A stretch of 64,000 nt of DNA from Candidatus Thiodictyon syntrophicum (GTDB lineage Bacteria > Pseudomonadota > Gammaproteobacteria > Chromatiales > Chromatiaceae): NCBI RefSeq assembly GCF_002813775.1, contig NZ_CP020370.1, positions 1,455,501 through 1,519,500 of the forward strand, read 5' to 3'. Below are positions 26,544 to 34,740 of this stretch, piece by piece. Both the position numbers and the translations under genes were made by a program. The notes beneath the pieces were generated by a model. It saw only the letters and a list, made by a program, of their open reading frames with translations. It searched no databases and was not told the origin of the DNA. The first letter of the stretch is position 1. Each line of letters starts with the position of its first letter.

Positions 26544-29301
26544 CGGGGTGGTCGGCGCGGCCCCGGCCGGGCCGCCAATACCGGCCAAGCGCGCCCAGGA
26601 GCAGCAGGGCCAGGGTCGATGGGGCGGGGGCGGCGGCCTCGGTGACGGTCAGAATCCCCAGGCGCAGGGCTGCCGGGTCGAAGCCGAGACCCGGGGCGCC
26701 GGAGATCAGGACCTCGTCGAAGTCACCGAAGAGCCCGCCGCCCAGGTCGAGAAAGTCGAACCGGTCGCCGACCTTGGGCAGGAATCCGTCGATGAAGGCC
26801 AGGAGCAGGGTGCCGCCTAAGTGGACGTCGCCGGTGACGCTGAGCAGGTCGAAGCCAACCCCGGGATTCGCACCGCCGATCTCGATCTCAAGCAGGCCCC
26901 CGGCGTCCAGGAACAGGTCGCCCGCGAGGGTCAAGTGCCCGGGGCTGAGGCCCGGCCGCAGTGCGCCCCCGGCCATGACCTGGAAGGTCGGGCCGACCAC
27001 CGAGCCGCCGCTGCCGAAGAACTGGCCGCCGGCCCCGATGAAGACGCCCTGCGTGGTGGTCAGGCGCCCGGTGGCGCTGACCTCCAGCACCCCGGCCAGG
27101 GGTGTGACAATCGCGTCCGGGTCGAGCAGGCCGCTGACGTTGCCGACATAGACCCCCTTGGCGGTGACGGCCGCACCCTCCCCGGAGACGCGCAGCTTGC
27201 CGCGCCCCTGAATGCCGACGGCGATGTTGTTGGCGATGTCCATGCGGGAGCCGGCCCCGGTGACCTCCACCAGCGGCTGGCCGTCGGCCAGCGCGGCGCC
27301 GATGCTCAGCCCCGGGGCACTCAGATGACCGCCGTCGAGCACCCGCACCTGACCGCGGGCGCCGACCTCCACCGCCTGCGCGACCATGGCGCCGAGGGCG
27401 TCCGGGTCTGCCGATGTCCCCTGAAAGGAAAAGTCGGCGCTGCCCCTGATATCCACCGTCGCCTGGATCCCGCTCCCGCCATAGGTACCCACCCGCAGCA
27501 GACCCAGGTCCAGGGCGGCCCCCGAATCCACCTGGAGGTGGCCGGTCGCCGTGGCGGTGGCGTTGCCCCCGAAGATGATGGCGCTGTTCTCACCGCCCTC
27601 GATGCGCCCGCCACTGCGCACCCGGACGGTCCCCTGGCCGCCCAGCCCCGGCAGGGTATCGATGCCGCCGACGCCCAGGATCCCGGCATCGCTGGAGAGG
27701 CGGACCAGGCCCCCCGCGGCGACGTCCAGGAGTCCCTGGCCGCGATGCCCGACCATGAAGGCGCCATCGCCGCCCATCTCGAACAGGGCCCCGGTCCCGC
27801 CGATGCTCAGGGTACCCTGGCCGTCGTCGTCCCAGCCGATCCCGCCGCCCTGGGCCTTGAGGGTGCCGCCGGCCGCGACCTGTACGGTGCCGGTCCCGGC
27901 CACGCCGATGCCCACCAGGCCGGCGTCGAGGGTCGCGCCGGTCCCGACTGCCACGGACCCGGTGCCGCCCTCCTCCTGTCCGACGATCAGCCGGAAGGTA
28001 TCGAGTACGGCCCCGTTGCTCAGTTGCGCCTGACCGATGCCGGCCCGGCCCACCACCAGGCGGTTGCTCAGGGTCGTCACGCCGTCGAGCTGCTCCGGGT
28101 TCGCGCCGCCGGCCACGAGCCCGCCGATGTCCGCCCTGGTCCCGGCCCCGTCCAGGGTGAGGGTGCCGGTCCCGAAGCGGGTTTGCACCCCGGCGCTGCC
28201 GGTGGTGGTCTCGGAGAAGGCGCCCAGCACCAGGTCCGGGGCGACGAAGGTCGCGCCCTCGGTGACGGTGACGAACCCCTGCCCGAGGGCCCCGGCGATG
28301 ATCTCCCCCCGGCCGTTGAAGCCTGACCCGGCACCGCTGACCGCGATCTCCCCGCGGGCCGCCGCCAGGGCCTCCCCGTCCGTGCTGGCCCCGGCCCGAC
28401 CGGCGTCGGCGCCCAGGACCAGGCCGACGCGCTCGGCGACCGCAAAGGTCCCGCCCATGTCCACCTTGACCAGGCCGTTGCTGCCGGCCCGCCCGCCGAT
28501 GATGTTGAAGGGCGACTCGGTCAGCAGTTCCAGGCTGGCGCCGCGGCGCACGGCGATCTCGCCGCGGGCGGTCTCGCCGACGCGCAGGACGTCCGTTTTC
28601 AGGGGGGTGTCGAACAGGCTCAGCTTACCGTTCTGCGCCCCCGAGGCGGGTGGCAGCTCCGTCTGGCGCTGCACCAGCAGGTCCCCGGTCTCGATGGCGT
28701 CGCCGCGGGCCACGATCACCTGGGCATCCAGGACCTCGAAGCCGGCGACCTTGGGCACGGCGATGCCGCCGCTCTCCACGGTCAGGGTCCGATCGATGAC
28801 CGCGTCGGGGATCAGGCCGTCACCGAAGACCAGGGTCATCTGCGGGCCAATGAACGTGATGGGGTTCCATTCGACCTGGCTGCCGCTCAACAGGGGCGCG
28901 CTGTCGGGCGTGGTCGTGGGACCCAGTAACCGGGGCGTGATTGCGGAATGCTCGTTCTGCCCATCCGGCGGTCGATCGACAGGCTCCGTGCGTTGCTCCT
29001 CAATGCGATTCAGCCGCAGCGGACCGGTGAGGTCCAGGTCGCGACAGCCCTCTTCGTAGGTGACCTGGCAGGTCGTGTCGCAGTTCCCGTCGGGACAAGA
29101 AATGAGGGAGGGACAGAACCTGGACACTTCTTGGCGGAAATACTGTTGCCCGAAGCCACAGGTGATGGCCTGCGCCGGGCCGGCCAGGGCCAAGGCCAGC
29201 GCGGCGATGCTGACGCTGGTCCCCAGGTTCCGGGCCGGGGCGCCGCCGAGCGCGCGACGTTCCCGAGTACCATCGCAGCGGTGGTCGACTGGCTGAATCA
29301 T
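26530..29301 (-). CDS. large exported surface protein with beta-helix-type repeats and PEP-CTERM-like tail
   Basis: 923 residues from the ATG at 29301. The signal peptide is SVSIAALALALAGPAQAI, followed by a cysteine-rich segment (CGFGQQYFRQEVSRFCPSL...CDTTCQVTYEEGC). From about 120 on there are many loose repeats of the type GxGxxxVxxGGxL/M, expected to form a right-handed beta-helix as in autotransporter passenger domains. No transporter barrel follows. Instead the C-terminus has APAPSTLALLLLGALGRYWRP, resembling a PEP-CTERM sorting signal (Pro-Ala-Pro/Ser, hydrophobic segment, basic end). The last codons lie inside the 66-bp repeat, so the C-terminus may have been altered by the insertion. 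Function unknown, probably adhesion or matrix. Confidence 0.75.
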   Translation of the reverse strand: MIQPVDHRCDGTRERRALGGAPARNLGTSVSIAALALALAGPAQAITCGFGQQYFRQEVSRFCPSLISCPDGNCDTTCQVTYEEGCRDLDLTGPLRLNRIEEQRTEPVDRPPDGQNEHSAITPRLLGPTTTPDSAPLLSGSQVEWNPITFIGPQMTLVFGDGLIPDAVIDRTLTVESGGIAVPKVAGFEVLDAQVIVARGDAIETGDLLVQRQTELPPASGAQNGKLSLFDTPLKTDVLRVGETARGEIAVRRGASLELLTESPFNIIGGRAGSNGLVKVDMGGTFAVAERVGLVLGADAGRAGASTDGEALAAARGEIAVSGAGSGFNGRGEIIAGALGQGFVTVTEGATFVAPDLVLGAFSETTTGSAGVQTRFGTGTLTLDGAGTRADIGGLVAGGANPEQLDGVTTLSNRLVVGRAGIGQAQLSNGAVLDTFRLIVGQEEGGTGSVAVGTGATLDAGLVGIGVAGTGTVQVAAGGTLKAQGGGIGWDDDGQGTLSIGGTGALFEMGGDGAFMVGHRGQGLLDVAAGGLVRLSSDAGILGVGGIDTLPGLGGQGTVRVRSGGRIEGGENSAIIFGGNATATATGHLQVDSGAALDLGLLRVGTYGGSGIQATVDIRGSADFSFQGTSADPDALGAMVAQAVEVGARGQVRVLDGGHLSAPGLSIGAALADGQPLVEVTGAGSRMDIANNIAVGIQGRGKLRVSGEGAAVTAKGVYVGNVSGLLDPDAIVTPLAGVLEVSATGRLTTTQGVFIGAGGQFFGSGGSVVGPTFQVMAGGALRPGLSPGHLTLAGDLFLDAGGLLEIEIGGANPGVGFDLLSVTGDVHLGGTLLLAFIDGFLPKVGDRFDFLDLGGGLFGDFDEVLISGAPGLGFDPAALRLGILTVTEAAAPAPSTLALLLLGALGRYWRPGRGRADHPGQYR

Positions 29302-29325
29302 CCGGTGTTCCCCCGAGGTTGTCTT

Positions 29326-29783
29326 GTGGCGCATGTCTTGTTGGCGAACGAATACGGCGATGGTCTGGGCCATATCAACCATCTGCGCGCCCTGATCGCG
29401 CCCCTGCGCCCGTCGCCGCCTGGCGCGCCCGCGGCCTGCTGCTGCGCACCACCGCGGCCCCGTTCCCGCGGACCCTGGCCGCCGCGAGCGTCCTCATCCA
29501 CGACGGCGGGCTCAACACGGCCAACGAGGCCCTGGCCCTGGGGCGACCGGTCATCGCCATGCCCGCCGGGCTGGAGAGCCAATTGACCGCCCGTCGGCTG
29601 GTCGGGCTTAAGATCGGAATCAGTCTGGCCGAGCCGGTAGAACCCGCGGACCTGGCCGCCGCGGTGCGCGACGCGCTGACCCTCGGTGTCCCGGCCTACG
29701 CCCTGTCACGGCACATTCAGCGTCCGTTCGGCCTGCCGACGACCCTGGCCGTGATCGAGCGCCTGTTGGGATCGACGGTGTGA
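29326..29783 (+). pseudogene. glycosyltransferase remnant (UGT/MurG-like), internally deleted
   Basis: The start (GTG at 29326) encodes HVLLANEYGDGLGHINHLRAL, the usual N-terminus of UDP-glycosyltransferase-like proteins. After about 29400 a different frame carries the C-terminal part: GLLLRTTAAPFPRTLAAASVLIHDGGLNTANEALALGRPVIAMPAG through ERLLGSTV at 29783. Around 250 residues between them are missing and the frames do not match. A decayed gene, divergent from the surface-protein gene. Confidence 0.75.
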
Positions 29784-30016
29784 CGCCGCCGCGCGCCGGG
29801 TTGTCCGACGCGGCACTGGCATACCAAAACCAAGTAAATTGGTCAAGATACTAGCGCACCCCCATCCGCACCGCAATGCCTGCCGGTTCCTCATCAGGTC
29901 CCGACTGGCCGACCCTGAGTGGCCGGAGGCCGGCTGGGCGGATGCCGTCAGGCCTGCCTTGATCATAATTCCGCCCACTCGTCCGGCCCCGGAGTCGCCT
30001 ACCCTTTGTCGAACAT

Positions 30017-30060
30017 TCGCACCCCGCGACGTGCCGCAGCGCGAGGACCTCATGACGGCC
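30017..30060 (+). repeat. partial copy C of the 66-bp direct repeat
   Basis: Begins TCGCACCCCGCGACGTGCCG; it matches copies A and B over about 40 bp with a few differences, then diverges after CATGACGG. As in copy B, it is preceded by CAT. Same orientation as A and B. Confidence 0.75.
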
Positions 30061-30074
30061 GGGCTCTTGACGAT

Positions 30075-30186
30075 TGGCAGAGGCCGATGTCTTCCTGGCG
30101 GGCGGTCTGCGGGAAGCCGCCGACCAGTAGATAGCGCTGGAAGAGCGCCAACAGCGGGCGCAGTTGTGCCGCAACCTGGGACAAGT
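30075..30186 (-). pseudogene. fragment of a DUF4143 ATPase gene
   Basis: About 110 bp nearly identical to 16647-16760 inside the ATPase gene, in the same orientation; read on the minus strand it encodes QVAAQLRPLLALFQRYLLVG and the following FPQTARQEDIGLCQ. Both ends are cut: one near repeat copy C and one at the IS66 remnant. Confidence 0.85.
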
Positions 30187-30187
30187 T

Positions 30188-30415
30188 AGATGTGCTTGGT
30201 CTGGCGCAGGAGCAGTCCGGTCGCGCCGACACCGGCCTGGATCAGCTCGATTTCATCCCGGCCATCCCGCCGGCCGCGCAGTCGCTGGTCCGCGCCGCGG
30301 ACCCTACGGGCGCGGAGCCCTCCAGTGGGCTCCGCTGTGCGGACCGGGCATGGCTGGCCGGAGCTACGTCAAGGCCGTCCACGAGAGGGGCTAGGAACAG
30401 GGGGTAAACGGTTAC
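30188..30415 (-). mobile_element. IS66-family remnant
   Basis: 30188-30262 matches the reverse complement of about 42045-42115 (inside the IS66 transposase), and 30262-30415 matches the reverse complement of 41284-41442 (the element's left end), ending in GTAAACGGTTAC. The roughly 600 bp between these parts of the intact element are deleted, as is everything beyond 42115. The outer end abuts an hsdM fragment. Confidence 0.8.
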
Positions 30416-30553
30416 CCTGCGCAAGGTTATCGACCACATCGACGAACTGCGCTTCCGTTCCCAGACCGAGAAGCACGAGCTGTCGCATCTCTATGAGGCC
30501 AAGATCAAGAACATGGGCAACGCGGGCCGCAACGGGGGTGAATACTACACCCC
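30416..30553 (+). pseudogene. fragment of a type I methyltransferase gene (hsdM)
   Basis: Read on the plus strand it encodes LRKVIDHIDELRFRSQTEKH, then ELSHLYEAKIKNMGNAGRNG and GEYYTPRPL, a highly conserved block of HsdM just before the SAM-binding domain. It begins exactly at the end of the IS66 remnant and stops after PRPL. It is unlike the HsdMS fusion at 20925, so it comes from a different type I system that was destroyed here. Confidence 0.85.
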
Positions 30554-30587
30554 GCGCCCGCTCAGAATCCGGGCGCTACGATAATCT

Positions 30588-30617
30588 CGACAACGACAAC
30601 GACAACGACAACGACAA
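30588..30617. repeat. tandem hexanucleotide repeat (CGACAA)x5
   Basis: Five CGACAA units, 15 bp from the end of the FtsX-like permease gene. Same family as 11241, 12213 and 56921. Confidence 0.9.
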
Positions 30618-30632
30618 TGGCGCTTCGCGGTC

Positions 30633-31868
30633 TTAAATGTCGCGCAACGCCTCCGCCGGATCGATCCGGCTCGCCCGGTACCCGGCAGCGAGCGCGGCGA
30701 TGACTGCGACCAGGAGCGTGGCGGCGGCAGCGGCGCCGAGCTGCCTTGGCTCCAGCCGGCAGACATAGCCCTGCCCGGCCAGGTTTTGACCCAGGCTGCG
30801 GTTGAAGGCGGCGGCGCCGGCCAGGTAGGCCAGGGCGGCGAGGGCGAAGGCGAGTGCGGCGATCACGGCGGACTGGATGAGCGGCATCAGGACCACGGTG
30901 CCGTTGGGGAAGCCGAAGAGGCGCAGCAGGGCCAGATCCCGGCGCTTGCGCTCGACGTTCACCCAGAGCGCGCCGCCCAGGGCCAGGGCGCAGCCGCCGA
31001 GCCCGATCAGGGCGATGACCCGCAGGATGAATGAGAGGGTGCGGTCGAAGGCGCGCACGGTGGCGATCCGCTCGGCCTGGGTGCGGACCTCGATCCCCTG
31101 GTCACGCATGGCTGCGGCCAGGGTGTCGACCCCGTCCAGGTCGCGGGCATAGACGCGGGCGCCCGCATACTCGGCACGCTCGCCGACGACGCCGCCGTGC
31201 AGGTCCGCGTCGCTGAGGTCTGCGCGCAGGCCGTCGCGGTAGTCCTCGGCGGCGACCAGCAGGTCCGGGTGGGTGAGGACCGCCTCGCGGGCGAGGCTCG
31301 CTTGCGGGATGACGGCGATGACGGTCAGGGTGAACCGGGCGGCCTGTGGGGTGCCATTGCGGGTGCGGCGCAAGACCCCGGTCAGGGGCGACCCGGGAGA
31401 GACGCCGATCCGCTCGGCCAGGGTCGCGGTCAGCAGTACCTGGTCCGCCTGGGCGGGGGAGGGCAGTCCGGGCGGCAGCAGGGGGTCGCCGGGGGCGGTC
31501 GGGATCAGGTCGAGCGCCTCATAGGGGCGCTGCGCCTGGTCCAGGAGGTCGATGGTGGCGTTGATGCTGCGCGTGCGGGGCAGGAGGAAGCCCAGGTCCG
31601 CGCGCGCACGCATGGCCGCGAACCAGGCGCGGTCCAGGCGGTGGGCGCCGTAGACGATGATCTCGCGGTTGCGCGGGTCGTTGAGCAGGTCCTGGCGCAG
31701 CGTGGCGATGACCCCGGTCTTGAGCCCGAGCAGCAGCATCAGGGGGGCGAGGATGGCGGCCACGGTCAGCACCAGCACCAGGGCGGTGCGGCGGTCGTGC
31801 CACAGGTCCTGGAGCGCCAGGCGTACCCACTCCAGACGGGATTGGCGGCGCGCGGGGTCGCTAGCCAT
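30633..31868 (-). CDS. ABC transporter permease, FtsX/MacB-like
   Basis: 411 residues from the ATG at 31868. One membrane segment near the N-terminus (TALVLVLTVAAILAPLMLLLG), a periplasmic domain of about 230 residues, then three C-terminal segments including LRVIALIGLGGCALALGGALW and AAAAATLLVAVIAALAAGY, ending in RASRIDPAEALRDI, a hallmark of FtsX-domain permeases (usually ...P.EALR). The ATP-binding partner overlaps it by 8 bp upstream. Together with a VWA protein it forms a three-gene operon; the substrate is not known, but such permeases often act on lipoproteins, peptides or cell-wall enzymes. Confidence 0.85.
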   Translation of the reverse strand: MASDPARRQSRLEWVRLALQDLWHDRRTALVLVLTVAAILAPLMLLLGLKTGVIATLRQDLLNDPRNREIIVYGAHRLDRAWFAAMRARADLGFLLPRTRSINATIDLLDQAQRPYEALDLIPTAPGDPLLPPGLPSPAQADQVLLTATLAERIGVSPGSPLTGVLRRTRNGTPQAARFTLTVIAVIPQASLAREAVLTHPDLLVAAEDYRDGLRADLSDADLHGGVVGERAEYAGARVYARDLDGVDTLAAAMRDQGIEVRTQAERIATVRAFDRTLSFILRVIALIGLGGCALALGGALWVNVERKRRDLALLRLFGFPNGTVVLMPLIQSAVIAALAFALAALAYLAGAAAFNRSLGQNLAGQGYVCRLEPRQLGAAAAATLLVAVIAALAAGYRASRIDPAEALRDI

Positions 31869-32568
31869 CGAAGCGCGACCCGAACCCATCCGCCAGCGGC
31901 ACCGCCCGGACCTCACGCAGTCCCCGGGCGCGCACCCGGTCCTGCTCATGGGTGGCGAGGATCACGCTGGTGCCCAGGCGCTCGACCAGGTGCAGGAAGA
32001 GCTCCATCACTTCCTCGCCCAGGCGCGGGTCCAGGGCGGAACTGGGTTCGTCCGCCAGCACCAGGCGCGGCCGGTGGGCCAGGGCGCGGGCGATGCAGGC
32101 GCGCTGGTATTGGCCGACGGAGAGCTGCGCCGGTTTCTTGTCGAGCAGGCGGCCGATCTGGAGTTGGTCGATGATGGTGTCCACGTCGGGGTCGCGCGCC
32201 GGCAGGCACAGCAGGCGGCGGTTGATCCCGATGTTGCCGGCGACGCTGAGATAGGGCAGCAGCCCCCCGGTCTGGAGCACGAAGCCGATGGCCGCGGCGC
32301 GCAGCCGCGCCAGGCGGGCGTGCCGGTCGCCTCGCCAGAGGGCGGCGAGGTCGTGCGGCTCCCCGTCCGTGGCGAAGCGAAAGCGTCCGGCGGTGAGCGG
32401 CCGCACCACCAGCCCCAACAGTTCCAGCGCGGTGCTCTTGCCGCAGCCGCTCTCCCCGGTGAGCGCGACGATCTCCCCCAGGTCCAGGGTCAGGGAGGCG
32501 ATCAGCACCCGGAAGGCCTGGTCGCCGCTGCCGCGGGTGTAGCTCAGGTCGGCGCAGTCGAGCAGCAT
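31861..32568 (-). CDS. ABC transporter ATP-binding protein, LolD/MacB-like
   Basis: 235 residues. Walker A GESGCGKST, Q-loop in IGFVLQTGGLLPYLSVAGNI, signature LSVGQYQRACIARAL (the usual GGQ altered to VGQ), Walker B LVLADEPSSALDP and the H-loop VILATHEQDR. It should power the FtsX-like permease encoded downstream with an 8-bp overlap, and lies 10 bp after the VWA protein gene. Confidence 0.9.
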   Translation of the reverse strand: MLLDCADLSYTRGSGDQAFRVLIASLTLDLGEIVALTGESGCGKSTALELLGLVVRPLTAGRFRFATDGEPHDLAALWRGDRHARLARLRAAAIGFVLQTGGLLPYLSVAGNIGINRRLLCLPARDPDVDTIIDQLQIGRLLDKKPAQLSVGQYQRACIARALAHRPRLVLADEPSSALDPRLGEEVMELFLHLVERLGTSVILATHEQDRVRARGLREVRAVPLADGFGSRFDG

Positions 32569-32578
32569 GGCGGGGACC

Positions 32579-34675
32579 TCAGGGGAGGTCCTTCAATGGG
32601 ATCGGATAGACCGCCTCCCGGTTGCGCGGATTGTCGGCTTGGGCGATGTCGACCCAACCGAAGGTGTCGGCATAGTAAAGACCGTAGAGGGTGGCCTTCT
32701 TGCGCAGCCGGTCCACGAAGTCCGCCTGCCGCTGTATGCCCCAACTCGACCAGTCGCTGCGTCTGAGATCCAGCACGTCGCTCTTGTAGGGCAGACCCTC
32801 CAGATAGTCGAGCAGCAGGTCCTGGTGCGCCAGTTCCGCGGCGCGGCGGCGCCCGGTGGCCTGCGGGTCGCGCTCGAAGGTGGCGGCGATGGAGGCGAGC
32901 CGGTCATAGAACGCCTGGGTGCTGTTGGTGCCGTCCAGGTCCGCCTCGGCGGTGTCGATCACCTGCGCCACCAACTCCTTGAGGTCCGAGAGCTGATCGC
33001 GCGACATCAGCACCCGCACCTCGACCGGGCGCCGCCCGGGGTCGGCCAGGTCAGTGTCGCCGATCCATGCCTCAAAGACCTCCGGGGCGGCCGTCTGGCG
33101 CTGTTCCCCCAGATAGGCCAGTTGCATGGCGTGTCCCAAGGAGGCGACGATGGCCTGGATGCGGGCGCGCTGGTCCGGGTCATCGGCCGCGTCCGCCGGG
33201 GCGGTGGTCGGCGCCCGGACGGCGGGGTCTGAAAGCGTCGCGTAGCCCTGGGCGCTGTGGTCGATCTGCTCGATGACGCCCCCCGCAAAGACGTCGATGG
33301 CCGACCGCAAGCGGTTGCGGGCGCCGTCGGCGATGGGGAAATACGCCTCCTGCTGGGTCATGGCGTTGCGCGCCAGGTCCTTGTATTGCTCTGCGGCCCG
33401 CGCCAGGTCGCCGACGCGCCGGGCCTCGGGGGTTTGCAGGTGCATGACCGTGATCGCCACCCCGGCGCGGCGGGCCAGGTCCTGGATGGCCGCGGCATTG
33501 AGGCCGGTGCGGGAGTCAACCCCCTGGACCGCCCGCTCCTTGGTCGCCACGGGCACTGGTGCGGACCCGGGTGCCGCGTTGAAGGTGCCGTCCAGGGCAC
33601 CGGCATCGGTGATCAGCACGATGTGGCGGGCGTCGAACCGGTCCTTCCACTCGGGCATGTCCAGGGCGGCGCGCACCCCGGCGTAGGGGTCCTCGTCGAA
33701 GAAGTCAGTGGCGACCGGGGCCTCCTTCAGGGTCGCGATCCGGGCCAGGAAGTCGTCTCCGTTGCGGACCTGGGTGGGGGCGGCGAAGACCTTGGCGACA
33801 TAGTCGAGCCGCCGGTTCTTCTCCGCGCTGGCCGTTTCGGCGCGGAAAGCGACCAGGCCGAAGGCGACCTTGTCGAGCAGTCCGGCGGCGCGGATGCGCT
33901 CGTAGAACTGCTTCACCGCGGCGCGCGTCTCGGCGATGTAGGGGCCCATGGAAACGGTGGAGTCGACCACGAAGACGATGGCGGCCTTGAAGTCCTTCAG
34001 TGGGTTCGCCGACGCTGTCGCTGGGGCGGGTGGCCGGGACTCGGGGCCAGGGGCCGCGGGCAGGGTCACGGAGGCGACCTTGAGTGCGCGTACGCTGCTG
34101 CCGACGCGGCTGCTGTAGTCCCTAAATTCCAGGATCGGCAGGAGATAGAACCGCTCATAGAGGTCCACAAAGGTCTCGGGCTCCAGGGCGACCACTCGCG
34201 GGTCCTGAGCGCCCGCGGCGATCCCCTGAATCAGGCTCCGCCCCGCCGTGGCCGGCGAGGGCGAATCCAGCACCGCGCGCAGTGAGTCCCAGTCGCGGAA
34301 AAAGATCAGCCGCTCGCGCCCCGCCGGGTTGGTCAGGGCCAGGGTCAATTGCTGATTCCAGGCCAGGGTCAGACCCGCCGGCACCCAGCCCAGGAGGTTC
34401 TTGCCCAGGGCATCGGTGCCGAGCCGCAGCCAGTCCTGACCCGCCCGGGTCTGGCGCTCGTAGACATAGAGACGGCTCAGGGCGTTGATCAGCCCTGTGC
34501 CGGCCTCGCCGGGCGTGTCGCTCGCCGCCGCCCCCGGTTTGGTCAGCACCCGTTGGTACAGGACCTTGGTGCCGGGCAGGATCAGGGGCGTCTCGGCCGC
34601 GACCGGGCAGGACAACATCGGCAGCAGGATCAGGGCGAGGGCCGCGAGCAGGTGGCGGGCAGGGCAGGGGGGCAT
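32579..34675 (-). CDS. exported von Willebrand factor A-domain protein
   Basis: 698 residues. The signal peptide is LLAALALILLPMLSCPVAA; an N-terminal region of about 200 residues includes GTKVLYQRVLTKPG and LSRLYVYERQTRAGQDWLRLG. A VWA domain starts at about 230 with a MIDAS-type DSTVSMGP motif (FVVDSTVSMGPYIAETRAAV) and later VLITDAGALDG. The C-terminal third is helical and not recognised. It resembles the C-terminal sensor part of PpkA-like proteins. First gene of an operon with an ABC ATPase (10 bp downstream) and an FtsX-like permease. The ATG at 34675 is chosen for the signal peptide; longer readings upstream are charged and unlikely. Confidence 0.8.
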   Translation of the reverse strand: MPPCPARHLLAALALILLPMLSCPVAAETPLILPGTKVLYQRVLTKPGAAASDTPGEAGTGLINALSRLYVYERQTRAGQDWLRLGTDALGKNLLGWVPAGLTLAWNQQLTLALTNPAGRERLIFFRDWDSLRAVLDSPSPATAGRSLIQGIAAGAQDPRVVALEPETFVDLYERFYLLPILEFRDYSSRVGSSVRALKVASVTLPAAPGPESRPPAPATASANPLKDFKAAIVFVVDSTVSMGPYIAETRAAVKQFYERIRAAGLLDKVAFGLVAFRAETASAEKNRRLDYVAKVFAAPTQVRNGDDFLARIATLKEAPVATDFFDEDPYAGVRAALDMPEWKDRFDARHIVLITDAGALDGTFNAAPGSAPVPVATKERAVQGVDSRTGLNAAAIQDLARRAGVAITVMHLQTPEARRVGDLARAAEQYKDLARNAMTQQEAYFPIADGARNRLRSAIDVFAGGVIEQIDHSAQGYATLSDPAVRAPTTAPADAADDPDQRARIQAIVASLGHAMQLAYLGEQRQTAAPEVFEAWIGDTDLADPGRRPVEVRVLMSRDQLSDLKELVAQVIDTAEADLDGTNSTQAFYDRLASIAATFERDPQATGRRRAAELAHQDLLLDYLEGLPYKSDVLDLRRSDWSSWGIQRQADFVDRLRKKATLYGLYYADTFGWVDIAQADNPRNREAVYPIPLKDLP

Positions 34676-34740
34676 GGTGCGTCTCACAGTTCGGTTCCTT
34701 TTTTTCCGTCGATGCGTTTCTGTCCCCGTACGCTGATCCG

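Larger units (their letters stand above)
29784..30632. other. patchwork region of gene and IS fragments
   Basis: About 850 bp without an intact gene. In order: unassigned sequence with TTGATCATAATT near 29957, repeat copy C (30017-30060), a piece of a DUF4143 ATPase gene (30075-30186), an IS66 remnant (30188-30415), a piece of an hsdM gene (30416-about 30553), and a CGACAA repeat (30588-30617). The order repeat then ATPase mirrors 16190-17383. Confidence 0.7.

Noticed and set aside
26821-28326. A 501-residue plus-strand open frame antisense to the surface-protein gene
   Set aside because: Composition is the mirror of Gly/Val-rich repeats on the other strand; no domain or start signal.
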